DNA of 64,000 nt from Erwinia mallotivora (GCF_000590885.1 NZ_JFHN01000069.1:23758-87757), one strand, 5' to 3'; counted from the stretch's first letter, positions 31,583 through 43,204 are shown. Notes: generated by a model from the letters alone, not told the origin. Program-made: numbers and translations.

Positions 31583-31883
31583 AAGCCTGCGCTTACAATG
31601 GTGACAACGCGTTAAAACGCAGTGGCACTTTTTCCCCAGAATGAACTGAGTTTATCGGGCTGGTATGAAAACCGGACGGTCTTCCAACAGCCCGCCGAAC
31701 ACTCATCTGCATCTGTACGATGAAGCCTGCTTTACCACCGTATTCATTCTTCATTTAACGAAAGTTTAGAGACATAGCGCCAGCAAGGCTGGGGCTCTCT
31801 CCGCGCGATCTATTCCTCTGTTACTGAACAGCTCCAAAAACCGCGCCATGTGCACAGGGAGTCTGGCAGATATGCGTAGAAAA
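31583..31883. other. About 300 bases with no gene seen
   Basis: Between the small orphan gene and the Nlp-type gene. Only short frames without ribosome binding sites and no recognised RNA gene. It marks the start of a patchwork region reaching 36.4 kb. Confidence 0.5.
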
Positions 31884-32147
31884 TCAGGGGTATTCTTTCG
31901 TTTGCCGTACATTTTTCAACTTAATCTGGCTTCGTTTTATTGAATAGCGCGAAGGCCAGATTTCCCTGGGGCTGATGCCCAGCGCCACAGCGATGATGAC
32001 CTCTCCTTTGGGCCAGTGACGATAAAGCGCATTTGCCAGTGTGGATGAAGCAAGACCGGATTCGCGGGATAGTCGGGCTACGGAACTGCCCATCTTTTTT
32101 AGTGCTGCGGAAACTTCGGATGGATGCCAGTCATTCCATTCTGTCAC
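31884..32147 (-). CDS. Nlp/Ner-like DNA-binding protein
   Basis: 87 residues. The order WHPSEVSAALKKMGSSVARLSRESGLASSTLANALYRHWPKGE, followed by IAVALGISPREIWPSRY, is that of the SfsB/Nlp family, related to the phage Mu Ner repressor. ATG has AAGGAG upstream. Members bind DNA and modulate sugar or phage genes. It is divergent from an XRE-type gene 110 bases away, with repeated sequences between them, so the pair may form a small switch left by a prophage or mobile element. Confidence 0.85.
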   Translation of the reverse strand: MTEWNDWHPSEVSAALKKMGSSVARLSRESGLASSTLANALYRHWPKGEVIIAVALGISPREIWPSRYSIKRSQIKLKNVRQTKEYP

Positions 32148-32186
32148 CGTAACTCTCCTTTAGTTAATCCTTTAACATGAAAAACT

Positions 32187-32242
32187 CAAAATAGTACGTT
32201 TTGTTCTAATATTAAAGCTGCTCGATAGTCGATTTTGTTCTA
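32187..32242. promoter_or_regulatory. Repeated operator-like sequences between the Nlp and XRE genes
   Basis: The 10-mer TTTTGTTCTA occurs twice in the same direction (32199-32208 and 32233-32242), 34 bases apart. The first copy also forms an inverted repeat with CAAAA at 32187-32191. They lie between two divergent DNA-binding protein genes and are candidate operators for one or both. Confidence 0.5.
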
Positions 32243-32257
32243 TTTGAGAGGTCTTAT

Positions 32258-32518
32258 ATGCCTTCATTTTTTACAAACGACTATCAGAAACTTATCGGCT
32301 ATCTGGTTGATGCCCGAAAGAAACGTAACATCACCCAGACCCAGCTGGCAGACGCGATGCGGATCGAGCAAACGTTGGTATCAAGAATTGAACGTTGCGA
32401 AAGGCGACTTGATGCCGTGGAGTTTTATCATATTTGTAGTCTGTTGGGCGTCGCTCCCGATGATCTTTATCGTCATCTCGCGCCGAGATTTTCAGCTATT
32501 AAACCGATTAAGAAATAA
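32258..32518 (+). CDS. XRE-family transcriptional regulator, 86 residues
   Basis: Single HTH domain: LIGYLVDARKKRNITQTQLADAMRIEQTLVSRIERCERRLDAVEFYHICSLLG, with GAGAGG upstream of the ATG. It is of the Cro/C1 type, as in controllers of restriction-modification, toxin-antitoxin or prophage genes. No partner gene of those kinds follows: the next 400 bases are empty, so its target is likely the divergent Nlp gene, itself or a distant locus. Confidence 0.85.
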   Translation: MPSFFTNDYQKLIGYLVDARKKRNITQTQLADAMRIEQTLVSRIERCERRLDAVEFYHICSLLGVAPDDLYRHLAPRFSAIKPIKK

Positions 32519-32934
32519 TCGAAGAGGCACCGCGTCCGGGCTGTTTTGCGCCACTGATTGTCGTAACTGGCACGAGTAAATGAGATTACACGCCCAATAT
32601 GCTGCAAACAGGGTGGCATCAATAATCGTAACTTACGGGTTTATTTTCTGATTCGGCAATAAATCCGTTTAGTGGACAGAGGCGTTAAACCTTCTTAGAA
32701 ATCGAGAATACATCGTGGACAAGCACTTTTCTTTGAAAGCGGAAAACTATATTTATGTCGGCTGAATAGTGGTTTCAGAGAAAGGGATTTAATGACAGAT
32801 GTCCTGCACAAAATCATCTGGTTCAGATCACTGGCACTATAATCGTTTAATCTGGCTGACATAAGATCGGTAAGTGTGGGGACTCTGTTGCTGTGGCTGC
32901 ATGGATTCAGCTATTTGTAGCGAGGAGAGAAGCT
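32519..32934. other. About 415 bases without a supported gene
   Basis: Low coding signal on both strands. A weak inverted repeat of GGTTTATT with AATAAATCC spans about 32638-32670. The DUF943 gene ends at the right edge, so this is the 3' side of the leftward transcripts from the broken toxin-like locus. Confidence 0.45.
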
Positions 32935-33396
32935 CTATTCACGATTGACTTTTATTATCTTCCCATCGTCCTTCAACTTATAGCGCCCTTCATAAGTGAT
33001 AAATATCTCTCTTTCATGGTTAAATCTTTTTATAGTAAATAGTGGTTTTTTATCAATGCAATTCATTTTTACTTGCATATCATCAAAACATAGCCTGTCA
33101 TATTTATTTTCTTTATATCCATCGCCAAAGTCCCAAAAAGTAACATTATAGCCACCATAGACAGCAGGTTTTGGAATATCATAGTGGCTTTTGAGCATGT
33201 CTTTATTTTTCAACCACCAGTTTATTTTACCTTTATCCGTCATTGGGAATTTTTTTACTAAAATAGAGCTGTAATTACCATCTTCATGAACTGCAATAAT
33301 TTCTCCCGAGCGGGAGGTCAACCAAAAATAACAACCCATTAGCGCAGCGGCAACCGAAAAAAGAATCAGTGTCGTTTTTTTTAGATTAGTTTTCAC
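32935..33396 (-). CDS. DUF943 family membrane-anchored protein
   Basis: 153 residues from a GTG at 33396 with GGGAGA upstream. There is one N-terminal membrane segment (about residues 8-26, TLILFSVAAALMGCYFWL), then a soluble domain with the DUF943 features 'RSGEIIAVHEDGNYSSILVKKFPMTDKGKINWWLKNK' and 'VTFWDFGDGY'. DUF943 proteins are common in enterobacteria, often in tandem arrays beside secreted toxin-like genes, and have been guessed to be immunity proteins. It overlaps the end of the DUF3289 frame by 11 bases. Confidence 0.8.
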   Translation of the reverse strand: MKTNLKKTTLILFSVAAALMGCYFWLTSRSGEIIAVHEDGNYSSILVKKFPMTDKGKINWWLKNKDMLKSHYDIPKPAVYGGYNVTFWDFGDGYKENKYDRLCFDDMQVKMNCIDKKPLFTIKRFNHEREIFITYEGRYKLKDDGKIIKVNRE

Positions 33397-34038
33397 TACG
33401 TCTCCCGGTGATTTCTATAGTGGCTTCCATATTAGTCATAAATGGCTTAAATCCAAATTTATTGTATCGTTGAAGAACAAACCAGATACGAAAAAAAAGG
33501 AAATGGTTAAATTTAAAACTGGAGATATCCTCATTATCCAGACCAAAGTGGTCCTGTACCTTGTAATGCACCATTGCCCGGAAGTGGTCACTATTGATGT
33601 GCAGTGACTTTATAGTGATATAAGTTGCCCAGGTATCATGAACTGTAATACCCATGCCGTTATAATTATCCTGAAATCTGTCAAATTTGGGCAATTTTCC
33701 ACCAGATATTGCTTTACGTAACTCGTCTTTTTTTTCTGCTGGATAGCTATTTGTTTCCCAATTAATATAGTTTTCAAGTACCTCTTTTATTCGCATTAGT
33801 GTGCTGTTTTCAGTTTTGTCACTAACAATCTGCTCTTTCAATGCCCTGTCCAGCTCTATCCGCCGGAAAGGAGTACCATTGCCGTTTTGCATGTGAGTGA
33901 TCATCTTTTCGATCAGATGGCGATATGGTCCGAATACTGAGAACAGACGGGAGAGTTGGCGGAATTCATCAAACAGGATAGCAACACACTGCTGGCGGGT
34001 AATTTTAGTTCCCTCGCTGAGATAAGTATATGCACCTA
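33386..34038 (-). pseudogene. DUF3289-family protein, 5' end removed by an IS630 insertion
   Basis: About 217 residues remain. The conserved DUF3289 block GITVHDTWATYITIKSLHI, the VHYKVQDHFGLDNEDI segment and the FRIWFVLQRYNKFGFKPF end are intact. The frame continues 13 codons into the insertion sequence and begins there with a chance ATG, so the original N-terminus is lost. DUF3289 domains occur at the C-terminus of larger secreted or toxin-like proteins. Paired with DUF943 this looks like half of an effector/immunity module; this is inference. Joining across the insertion through one TA copy does not restore a single frame with the truncated gene on the other side. Confidence 0.6.
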
Positions 34039-35191
34039 AATAGGTGCGCCTAATACCGCTACACTTTTGCCTGCCCATGTTTCGCCCCGGGGAATGGACT
34101 GACGGTTTCCATAAAATGGCTAACCTTCCTCAGCAGTTGCCACATTGTCCGGCACCGATGATTCCGGGTTATTGTGTCGTGCAGTGCCTGCCATAGCCGT
34201 TCAACGTGGTTCACCCACGGCGAGTAAACAGGCTGATAAATGACGCTGAACTTTGGGTTGGCTTTCAGCCAGCGCAGCGTTTCCCGGCTTTTATGGATGA
34301 TGTAGTTATCCACGATTAGCGTGATGGTTTTGGCTCGCCGGTATGTCGCTTTAAGATGCTTTAACAGACTGATAAATAAAGACGAACTTTTACTGCTACC
34401 GCCAACGTAGCTGACTTTTCCCGTGCTGCTGTGTAACGCCCCGGCCAGATAATATTTTTCATTCTGTCCCGGCGTTATGACTCGCTTTTGTTGGCCGCGA
34501 AGCTGCCAGTCTGCACCGATTTTGGGGTTGAGATGGATGTCCACTTCATCCTCATAAAAGACGGGATGCTCTGTGCTACATTCCTTCAGTGCTTTATGGA
34601 TTGCTGCCATCTTTTCGTCCTTATGCGGATCGCGGATACGCAACGTGGGTGAGGCCCTGCGCCATACCACCCCGGCAGAGGGCAACCAGCGACGCACTGT
34701 TCCGGCATGTAACTGACATCCGGTTATCTCATTGATTTTTATTGCCAACAGCTCAGTGCTCCAGCGTGAACGTTGATAACCAAAATCGTCAGGAGAGTGT
34801 TTTATCAGCTCACGTAACAAGGTACAGATGTGCTCAAAAGGCCAATGTCGTGAGCGTCCTGCAGGTAAAGATTTCAGACCTTCAGCACCCGACAGTGTGA
34901 ACCAGTGGATCCAGCGCCCGACGGAAGAACGAGCACAACAGAGTGTTCTGGCAACGTTGCTGACACTGTCACCCCGATGCAACATCAGCATAGCGGTAAG
35001 CCTGCGGGCATGATTTTTATCACGTGTTCGCTGAATCGCTTTTTGCATCAGGCGTCGTTCGCCACGGGGTATTGGTGCTATGATCGGCATCGCTCAGTCC
35101 GGTTGGTGATTTGTTTTGATTTGGCGATTGATCAGATCGCACAATCCGGGCTGAGTTCCCTTAAAGTGATCTACTATTCCGCGCAGCTATT
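34039..35191 (-). mobile_element. IS630-family insertion sequence, complete
   Basis: 1,153 bases bounded by related terminal inverted repeats. Reading inwards from the left they start AATAGGTGCGCC, and from the right AATAGCTGCGCG, with a further partly matching stretch ending CACTTT. A TA dinucleotide flanks each side (34037-34038 and 35192-35193), the target duplication used by IS630/Tc1 elements. The single gene encodes a full DDE transposase. Genes on both sides are interrupted. Confidence 0.85.
34059..35090 (-). CDS. IS630-family transposase
   Basis: 343 residues. The N-terminal helix-turn-helix region (GDSVSNVARTLCCARSSVGRWIHWF) is followed by a DDE/RNase H-like catalytic domain: first Asp in YEDEVDIHLNPKIG, second in LIVDNYIIHKS, and the Glu in SPWVNHVERLWQALH. 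No frameshift or stop is seen, so it may be active. Cut-and-paste at TA sites is the family mechanism. Confidence 0.93.
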   Translation of the reverse strand: MPIIAPIPRGERRLMQKAIQRTRDKNHARRLTAMLMLHRGDSVSNVARTLCCARSSVGRWIHWFTLSGAEGLKSLPAGRSRHWPFEHICTLLRELIKHSPDDFGYQRSRWSTELLAIKINEITGCQLHAGTVRRWLPSAGVVWRRASPTLRIRDPHKDEKMAAIHKALKECSTEHPVFYEDEVDIHLNPKIGADWQLRGQQKRVITPGQNEKYYLAGALHSSTGKVSYVGGSSKSSSLFISLLKHLKATYRRAKTITLIVDNYIIHKSRETLRWLKANPKFSVIYQPVYSPWVNHVERLWQALHDTITRNHRCRTMWQLLRKVSHFMETVSPFPGAKHGQAKV

Positions 35192-35690
35192 TAGATTGCA
35201 ACTTATTTAACGAGATAATATTAAGCGTTCCAGTGGTACTTACCAGATTTGAGTTACTTTGATGTCTGAAATGAATTTTTGCATTGACTATTTTGCTTAG
35301 CAAAGCCTTTTCCTGCGAGGTTAAATTTTGCACCTTTTCTTTTATTGTCGTTAAATAGTTTTTAGACACATTATCAAGATGTTGCAGTGAGTGTAGTGAG
35401 GGTTTTCGTGCTGATGAATGGGTCAGGGCAATGCCTGATTTTTTGAAATCAGAACCTTCAGAAAACATTTTGTGATAACTCTGAGCGGCTACTGTTTTCT
35501 TAAGAAACGCTTTTATTACATCTGCACTTCTGTTCTTTACATCACGATTCCTGAGAGTTGTATCCGGAGAGTTTTGTACAGAAATGAAATTTTTGATGAT
35601 GACGCCTGGTTCCCTTCCCGTTTCGTTATCTGGCGGAAGATAAGCCGGACTACTTTGCTGAGTGTTTACTAATGAATGGGTTAACTTCAT
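35187..35690 (-). pseudogene. Unrecognised protein truncated at its C-terminus by the IS630 element
   Basis: 167 residues from the ATG at 35690, which has a strong AAGGAGAG site. The stop codon is supplied by the insertion sequence itself (…NKLQSK stop at 35187). The remaining part is Ser/Asn/Lys-rich with a flexible start (MKLTHSLVNTQQSSPAYL), without membrane segments. The style recalls N-termini of secreted effectors in plant-associated enterobacteria. The last stretch (HFRHQSNSNLVSTTGTLNIISLNKL) could be the first strand of an ADP-ribosyltransferase-like toxin; that is speculation. Not recognised. Confidence 0.55.
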
Positions 35691-36408
35691 AACTAATCTC
35701 TCCTTGTATAGATATTTTTCAGGCTGAATTATCCTGGCAGCCATATAATTATGTGCTTTATATTTTATTTAAATATAAGTTATAAATGCATTGTTCAGAT
35801 GATGATTTTTTTATCATGAGTTTTCTCTACAGCTGCGCATAAATGGCATCTGTAGCGGTATCATGCGCAGCTATTCAGACAAATTCAGATTCTGCTCATC
35901 GGTTGATGACCCATGCATACCTGACTAAGATGATTTCACCCAAATATTGTCAACATGCCGGTTGCTGCGACTGCAATATTAACATCGTTTTATTTACCGG
36001 ATATATTGAAAAACATTTTGGATACATAATTTATTAATAACCAACGCGACCGGGCAAACCGTCCTGCTGCCATTAGCGGTTCGGCATTTAATCACGCCCT
36101 CTCGCGCCAGCTGAAACCCAAAGTATTTGCTATGCAGTAGCCTGGCTTTAACACTATTCCTCCGGCCTGGCTGGCCGATGCCATCACATTTATAAACGCT
36201 ATTACCCGGCCTGCTGATGCCCGCTTTGATAATGAAAGGGTGGAACACGGTGTGAGAGTCCACCGTTTTCTTCCCTGTTGTTGAGCTGACAGAACTTCTT
36301 CTCGAAATTTGCATAGTGAATTTGCTGACGGGATGGAACCGCCTTCATATTTTTCACACATAAAACTTTTCCGCAGGGATGAAGACAGGCATAATCGAAA
36401 ACCTAAAA
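35691..36408. other. About 720 bases of non-coding DNA before scrK
   Basis: No gene with support. Very A/T-rich at 35700-35830, probably the promoter side of the truncated effector-like gene. A perfect 10-bp inverted repeat (AGCTGCGCAT at 35831-35840, ATGCGCAGCT at 35863-35872) has a 22-base spacer. The stretch 36050-36310 has more coding-like composition but no intact frame, and may be a decayed gene. Confidence 0.5.
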
Positions 36409-36426
36409 TGCTAAACCGATTTAGCA
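36409..36426. promoter_or_regulatory. ScrR operator in front of scrK
   Basis: TGCTAAACCGATTTAGCA, an 18-bp near-perfect LacI-family palindrome 24 bases before the scrK start. The same motif recurs twice in front of scrY. Confidence 0.85.
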
Positions 36427-36449
36427 AAATCTGATTCAGGAGATATGTC

Positions 36450-37376
36450 ATGTCAGTGCGGGTATGGTGCCTGGGTGATGCCGTGGTGGATCTGATACCA
36501 GAAGGGCAGGGACGTTTACTGCAATGTCCGGGCGGTGCGCCCGCCAACGTGGCAGTGGGCATTGCCAGATTGCAGGGAAACAGTGGCTTTATTGGCCGGG
36601 TGGGTGACGATCCCTTTGGTCACTTTATGCGTCAGACGCTGGCCGACGAGCAGGTGGATATCGCCTTTATGCGGGCGGATGCGGCGCAGCGCACCTCTAC
36701 GGTGGTGGTGGCGCTGGATGAAGAAGGTGAGCGCTCATTTACCTTTATGGTGCGTCCGGGGGCCGACCTGTTTATTGAACAGGCGGATCTGCCGGCGTTT
36801 CAGCCCGGTGAGTGGCTGCACTGCTGCTCGATAGCGCTGGCGGCGGAACCCTCGCGCTCCACCACCCTGAACGCGATGGAGCAGGTCAAAGCCGCAGGCG
36901 GCAACGTCAGCTTTGATCCCAACATCCGTCACGATCTGTGGGCCGACCCCACTTTGCTGCGGCACTGCCTGCATCAGGCGCTGCAACTGGCCGACGTGGT
37001 GAAACTGTCGGAAGAGGAGCTGACGTTTATCAGTGGCTCCGAGGAAACTGACGACAGCCTGCGGCAACTGGCGGAAAAATTCAGTATCCGCCTGCTGATG
37101 CTGACCCAGGGCAGAGCCGGGGTGAAAGCGTGGCACAACGGCGAGATTCACCACTATCCGACGCTGCCGGTCGTCAGCGTGGATACCACCGGCGCGGGCG
37201 ATGCCTTTGTCGCCGGGCTGCTGTGGGGGCTGGCGCAGCATGGTCTGCCAGAGAATGAACCGCAGCTGGCTGCCCGCTTAGGCAGCGCACAAATCTGTGG
37301 CGCACTGGCTACCACCGCCAAAGGGGCGATGACCGCACTGCCCTATCGTCAGCAACTGGAAGAGCAACTGGGCTGA
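36450..37376 (+). CDS. scrK: Fructokinase ScrK
   Basis: 308 residues, PfkB-family sugar kinase with AGGAGA upstream. It shows the N-terminal GGAPANVAVGIARL motif and the C-terminal DTTGAGDAFVAGLL signature with the catalytic Asp. It phosphorylates the fructose released from sucrose-6-phosphate by ScrB. First gene of scrKYABR, the order known from Erwinia amylovora and Klebsiella/pUR400 sucrose regulons. Confidence 0.97.
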   Translation: MSVRVWCLGDAVVDLIPEGQGRLLQCPGGAPANVAVGIARLQGNSGFIGRVGDDPFGHFMRQTLADEQVDIAFMRADAAQRTSTVVVALDEEGERSFTFMVRPGADLFIEQADLPAFQPGEWLHCCSIALAAEPSRSTTLNAMEQVKAAGGNVSFDPNIRHDLWADPTLLRHCLHQALQLADVVKLSEEELTFISGSEETDDSLRQLAEKFSIRLLMLTQGRAGVKAWHNGEIHHYPTLPVVSVDTTGAGDAFVAGLLWGLAQHGLPENEPQLAARLGSAQICGALATTAKGAMTALPYRQQLEEQLG

Positions 37377-37407
37377 TCCCGCTTCGTTTTGCGAGCTGTC
37401 TCACAAT

Positions 37408-39109
<1,702 letters not shown>

Positions 39110-39111
39110 TG

Positions 39112-39135
39112 CGCTGGCCCCATGCGGGGCCAGCG
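39112..39135 (+). repeat. GC-rich hairpin between scrY and scrA
   Basis: A 10-bp perfect stem (CGCTGGCCCC / GGGGCCAGCG) with a 4-base loop, starting three bases after the scrY stop. There is no T run. Such a structure would protect the scrKY message from 3' decay or cause partial termination, giving more porin than permease. Confidence 0.7.
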
Positions 39136-39250
39136 TCGATCCGGATCTCTCAGGGTAGCTGACCGCCAGTTTCAGCGGCGGGTTCATCTGCCCGTATCGG
39201 AGCGGCACAACGCCCGCGCACGCCCGCGTTATGCCGTTCCGTACCACCTG

Positions 39251-39278
39251 CAACAATGACGCCTGGTGAGACAGGCTC
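39251..39278 (+). repeat. Dispersed repeat, copy B
   Basis: 28 bases with core GCCTGGTGAGACAGGCTC, matching copy A (18612-18639) at 23 positions. It lies 25 bases before the scrA start. Confidence 0.5.
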
Positions 39279-39302
39279 AAAGACAATAAGACAGAGGTTA
39301 TG

Positions 39303-40673
39303 ATGGATTTTGTACAAATTTCCCGGTCGCTGCTGCCATTACTGGGAGGCAGGGAGAACATCGCCAGCGCGGCTCACTGTGCCACGCGTTTGCGCCTGGT
39401 GCTGGTGGATGACGCCAAAGCGGATACGGATGCCATCGGTAAAATCGACGGCGTAAAAGGCTGTTTTCGCAATGCCGGACAGTTGCAGGTCATTTTCGGC
39501 ACCGGCGTGGTCAATAAAGTCCATGCTGCATTTATCAAAGAGGCGGGGATAGGTGAGTCGAGCAAGTCGGAAGCCGCCGATATCGCCGCCCGCAAGCTGA
39601 ATCCGTTCCAGCGTATCGCCCGCACCCTGTCGAATATTTTTGTGCCGATCATTCCGGCTATCGTCGCCTCCGGCCTGCTGATGGGCCTGCTGGGGATGAT
39701 CAAAACCTACGGCTGGGTTCACGCCGATAACGCGCTCTATATCATGCTGGATATGTGCAGCTCGGCGGCGTTTATTATTCTGCCTATCCTGATTGGATTT
39801 ACCGCGGCGCGTGAGTTTGGCGGCAATCCCTATCTGGGCGCGACGCTCGGCGGTATTCTCACCCATCCGGCGCTGACCAACGCCTGGAGCGTGGCAGCTG
39901 GCTTCCATACCATGAACTTCTTTGGTATCGAAGTGGCGATGATCGGTTATCAGGGCACGGTATTCCCGGTACTGCTGGCGGTCTGGTTTATGAGCCTGCT
40001 GGAGAAACAGCTGCGACGCGTGATCCCCGATGCGCTGGACCTGATCCTCACCCCCTTCCTGACGGTGATCATTTCCGGCTTTGTCGCCTTGCTGGTCATC
40101 GGTCCGGCGGGACGCATGTTGGGTGACGGTATCTCAATGGTGCTCAGCACGCTGATTGCCCATGCGGGCTGGCTGGCCGGATTGCTGTTTGGCGGCCTCT
40201 ATTCGGTGATTGTGATCACCGGCGTGCATCACAGCTTCCACGCCATCGAAGCCGGGCTGTTGGGGAATCCGTCTATTGGCGTGAATTTCCTGCTGCCGAT
40301 CTGGGCAATGGCTAACGTGGCGCAGGGTGGAGCCTGTCTGGCGGTGTGGCTGAAAAGCAAAGATGTCAAAATCAAGGCGATTGCCCTGCCTTCTGCGCTC
40401 TCCTGCCTGTTAGGTATCACCGAGGCGGCGATTTTTGGTATCAACCTGCGCTTTATGAAACCTTTTATCGCTGGCCTGGTGGGCGGTGCGGTAGGGGGTG
40501 CCTGGGTGGTATCGGTGCACGTCTATATGACTGCTGTCGGACTGACCGGTTTACCGGGCATGGCGATTGTGCAGGCCAGTTCACTGCTTAATTATGTGAT
40601 TGGCATGGTGATTGCGTTCAGCATCGCCTTTGTGGTTTCTTACCTGCTTAAATACAAAACGGATTCTGAATAA
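39303..40673 (+). CDS. scrA: Sucrose PTS permease EIIBC, ScrA
   Basis: 456 residues from the second of two adjacent ATGs, spaced 5-6 bases from AGAGG. The IIB domain (residues 1-90) has the phosphorylated Cys26 in SAAHCATRLRL. The IIC domain has about ten membrane segments and the signature GVHHSFHAIEAGLLGNPSIGVNFLLPIW. It imports sucrose as sucrose-6-phosphate and borrows EIIA from glucose PTS (Crr). It shares one base with scrB (TAATG). Confidence 0.96.
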   Translation: MDFVQISRSLLPLLGGRENIASAAHCATRLRLVLVDDAKADTDAIGKIDGVKGCFRNAGQLQVIFGTGVVNKVHAAFIKEAGIGESSKSEAADIAARKLNPFQRIARTLSNIFVPIIPAIVASGLLMGLLGMIKTYGWVHADNALYIMLDMCSSAAFIILPILIGFTAAREFGGNPYLGATLGGILTHPALTNAWSVAAGFHTMNFFGIEVAMIGYQGTVFPVLLAVWFMSLLEKQLRRVIPDALDLILTPFLTVIISGFVALLVIGPAGRMLGDGISMVLSTLIAHAGWLAGLLFGGLYSVIVITGVHHSFHAIEAGLLGNPSIGVNFLLPIWAMANVAQGGACLAVWLKSKDVKIKAIALPSALSCLLGITEAAIFGINLRFMKPFIAGLVGGAVGGAWVVSVHVYMTAVGLTGLPGMAIVQASSLLNYVIGMVIAFSIAFVVSYLLKYKTDSE

Positions 40674-42082
40674 TGTCTTCTTCAACACTTCTGACCGCCT
40701 TTTTACAGGCGGTGATGAAGGGCCAACCGGTGGCAAGTAAAGACAGCCACTACCCTGGCTGGCACCTTGCGCCGGTAACAGGACTGCTTAACGACCCGAA
40801 TGGCTTCATCCAGTTTGACGGTCGTTACCATCTGTTTTATCAGTGGAATGCTCTCGGCTGTCAGCACCTGCACAAAAGCTGGGGCCACTGGAGCTCAGCG
40901 GACCTGCTGCACTGGCAGCACGAGCCGATTGCGCTGCTGCCGGAGCAGAAATATGACCGCAGCGGCTGCTACTCCGGTAGCGCGGTGGATAACAACGGCG
41001 TGCTGACGTTGATCTACACCGGCAACGTGAAATTTAACGACGGCAGTCGTACCGCCTGGCAGTGTCTGGCGGCGCAGAACCGCAAGGGTGGCTTTAAGAA
41101 GCTTGGTCCGGTTATCCCGCTACCGGCGGGTTACACCGGCCATGTGCGCGATCCCAAAGTCTGGAAGCACGGCGAGCACTGGTTTATGGTGCTGGCGGCG
41201 CAGGACCACCAGTTACAGGGCAAGGTGTTGCTGTTGCAGTCAGACGATCTGCACAGCTGGCATAACCTGGGCGAGATCGCGGGCAGCGGACTGGGCGGTC
41301 TGGGTGACAGCGGGTATATGTGGGAGTGCCCGGATATGTTCACCCTTGGCGACAGCACCTATCTGATCTGCTGTCCGCAGGGCATCACCCGTGAGGAGAA
41401 GCGTTTCCTTAACGTTCATGCCAGTGCGTATCTCAGCGGCACGCTGGATTACCATCAGGTCAGCTATCAGCACGGTGAATTCCACGAGCTGGACGCGGGC
41501 TTTGAATTTTATGCTCCGCAGACCACGCTGAGCGACGATGGCCGCCGCCTGCTGGTGGGCTGGATGGGCGTACCCGACGGTGAAGAGATGCTCCAGCCGA
41601 CCACTAAGCATGGCTGGATCCATCAGATGACCTGCCTGCGCGAACTCAGCTCACGCGATGGCCGGTTGTATCAGCAGCCGGTGGTGGAGTTGCAGGCGCT
41701 GCGCGAAGAGGAGCAACACTACAGCGGTTCCGCTGATGCTGCGCCATCCATTGCTGCACAGCGTCTGGAACTGCTGCTGGAAGGCGAGGCCGGGGTGACG
41801 CTTAATTTTGCCGACACGCTGGTACTGGAGTGGCATCAGGATCAACTGCGCCTCGGTCGCCGCAGTCTGGAAACCAACCAATGGCAGTATCGCTACTGGT
41901 GTGGTGCGGCACAGCGTCTGCAAATTCTTTGTGACCACTCCAGCGTTGAGATCTTTATCAACGGGGGCGAAGGGGTGATGAGCAGCCGCTACTTCCCGAC
42001 ACAACCGGCGCATCTCCGTCTGAGTGGCAGTGCAGAAGTCCGGGCCCGCTACTGGTCGTTACGCCGCTGCATGGTAGAATAA
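40673..42082 (+). CDS. scrB: Sucrose-6-phosphate hydrolase ScrB
   Basis: 469 residues, GH32. The nucleophile is Asp41 in LLNDPNGF. The RDPKVW motif stabilises the transition state, and WECPDMF carries the acid/base Glu (about residue 223). The C-terminal beta-sandwich is present. It splits sucrose-6-phosphate into glucose-6-phosphate and fructose; the latter goes to ScrK. Confidence 0.97.
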   Translation: MSSSTLLTAFLQAVMKGQPVASKDSHYPGWHLAPVTGLLNDPNGFIQFDGRYHLFYQWNALGCQHLHKSWGHWSSADLLHWQHEPIALLPEQKYDRSGCYSGSAVDNNGVLTLIYTGNVKFNDGSRTAWQCLAAQNRKGGFKKLGPVIPLPAGYTGHVRDPKVWKHGEHWFMVLAAQDHQLQGKVLLLQSDDLHSWHNLGEIAGSGLGGLGDSGYMWECPDMFTLGDSTYLICCPQGITREEKRFLNVHASAYLSGTLDYHQVSYQHGEFHELDAGFEFYAPQTTLSDDGRRLLVGWMGVPDGEEMLQPTTKHGWIHQMTCLRELSSRDGRLYQQPVVELQALREEEQHYSGSADAAPSIAAQRLELLLEGEAGVTLNFADTLVLEWHQDQLRLGRRSLETNQWQYRYWCGAAQRLQILCDHSSVEIFINGGEGVMSSRYFPTQPAHLRLSGSAEVRARYWSLRRCMVE

Positions 42083-42111
42083 GTGTCTGTTTCACTAACC
42101 GATGTGACGTC

Positions 42112-43119
42112 GTGAAAAAAACCAGGCGAGTTACCATTACTGATATTGCTGCGCTGGCCGGGGTGTCGAAAGCCACGGCCAGCCTGGTACTGAACGGTCG
42201 CGGTAAAGAGCTGCGGGTGGCTAAAGAGACGCGTGAACGCGTGATGACCATTGCCCGGCAGAATCATTATCAGCCCAGTATCCATGCCCGTTTGCTGCGT
42301 GATGATCGCAGCCACACGCTGGGACTGGTGGTGCCGGAAATCACCAACTACGGTTTTGCCGTTTTCTCTCACGAACTGGAAACATTGTGTCGCGAAGCGG
42401 GCCTGCAACTGCTGATTGCCTGCACCGATGAAAACGCCGGGCAGGAAATGGTGGTGGTCAACAACCTGGTGGCGCGGCAGGTAGACGGGCTGATTGTCGC
42501 CTCCAGTATGCTCAACGACAGCGACTATGTAAAACTGAGTGAGCAACTGCCGGTGGTGCTGTTTGACCGCTATATGAACGATACGCAGCTGCCGCTGGTG
42601 GTCACTGACTCGGTGCCGCCCACCGCCGATCTGGTGGAACGGCTGGCACGCAAATATCCCGATGAAATCTACTTTCTTGGTGGGCAATCGCGCCTGTCAC
42701 CGACCCGGGATCGCCTGGCAGGCTTTATGCTGGGGCTTGAACGGGCAGGGGTGACGGCCAGCCCCGAGTGGATCATTCACGGCAACTACCATCCCGGCAG
42801 TGGCTATGAGATGTTTGCCGCGCTTTGCGCCAGACTGGGACGGCCGCCGAAAGCGCTGTTCACCGCCGCCTGTGGTTTGCTGGAAGGGGTGCTGCGTTAT
42901 ATGAGCCAGCACCATCTGCTGGCAAGCGACACACATATTGCCAGCTTTGACGACCACTATCTGTATGATTCCCTCTCGCTGAATATCGATACCGTCGAGC
43001 AGAACGTCCCGCGTCTGGCGCAGGAGTGTTTCACCATGCTGACCCAGCTGATTCAGGGCGAGGAGCCAGCCGAAAAACAAATCAGCCTGCCTGCCACGCT
43101 GCGCTACCGTTCGGAATAG
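42112..43119 (+). CDS. scrR: Sucrose operon repressor ScrR
   Basis: 335 residues starting with GTG. The LacI-type HTH ([25 protein letters not shown], residues 6-30) and hinge are followed by a periplasmic-binding-protein-like core. In known systems the inducer is fructose or fructose-1-phosphate. Three matching palindromes lie in front of scrK and scrY. It is 29 bases after scrB and probably cotranscribed. Confidence 0.96.
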   Translation: MKKTRRVTITDIAALAGVSKATASLVLNGRGKELRVAKETRERVMTIARQNHYQPSIHARLLRDDRSHTLGLVVPEITNYGFAVFSHELETLCREAGLQLLIACTDENAGQEMVVVNNLVARQVDGLIVASSMLNDSDYVKLSEQLPVVLFDRYMNDTQLPLVVTDSVPPTADLVERLARKYPDEIYFLGGQSRLSPTRDRLAGFMLGLERAGVTASPEWIIHGNYHPGSGYEMFAALCARLGRPPKALFTAACGLLEGVLRYMSQHHLLASDTHIASFDDHYLYDSLSLNIDTVEQNVPRLAQECFTMLTQLIQGEEPAEKQISLPATLRYRSE

Positions 43120-43204
43120 GCGGCACCCATGCCTGGGTTATGCGGATAGCCATTTATTGACGTTGTGACGGAAAGAGGCGCTCTTGGTTATTGCCGTCTC
43201 TTTC

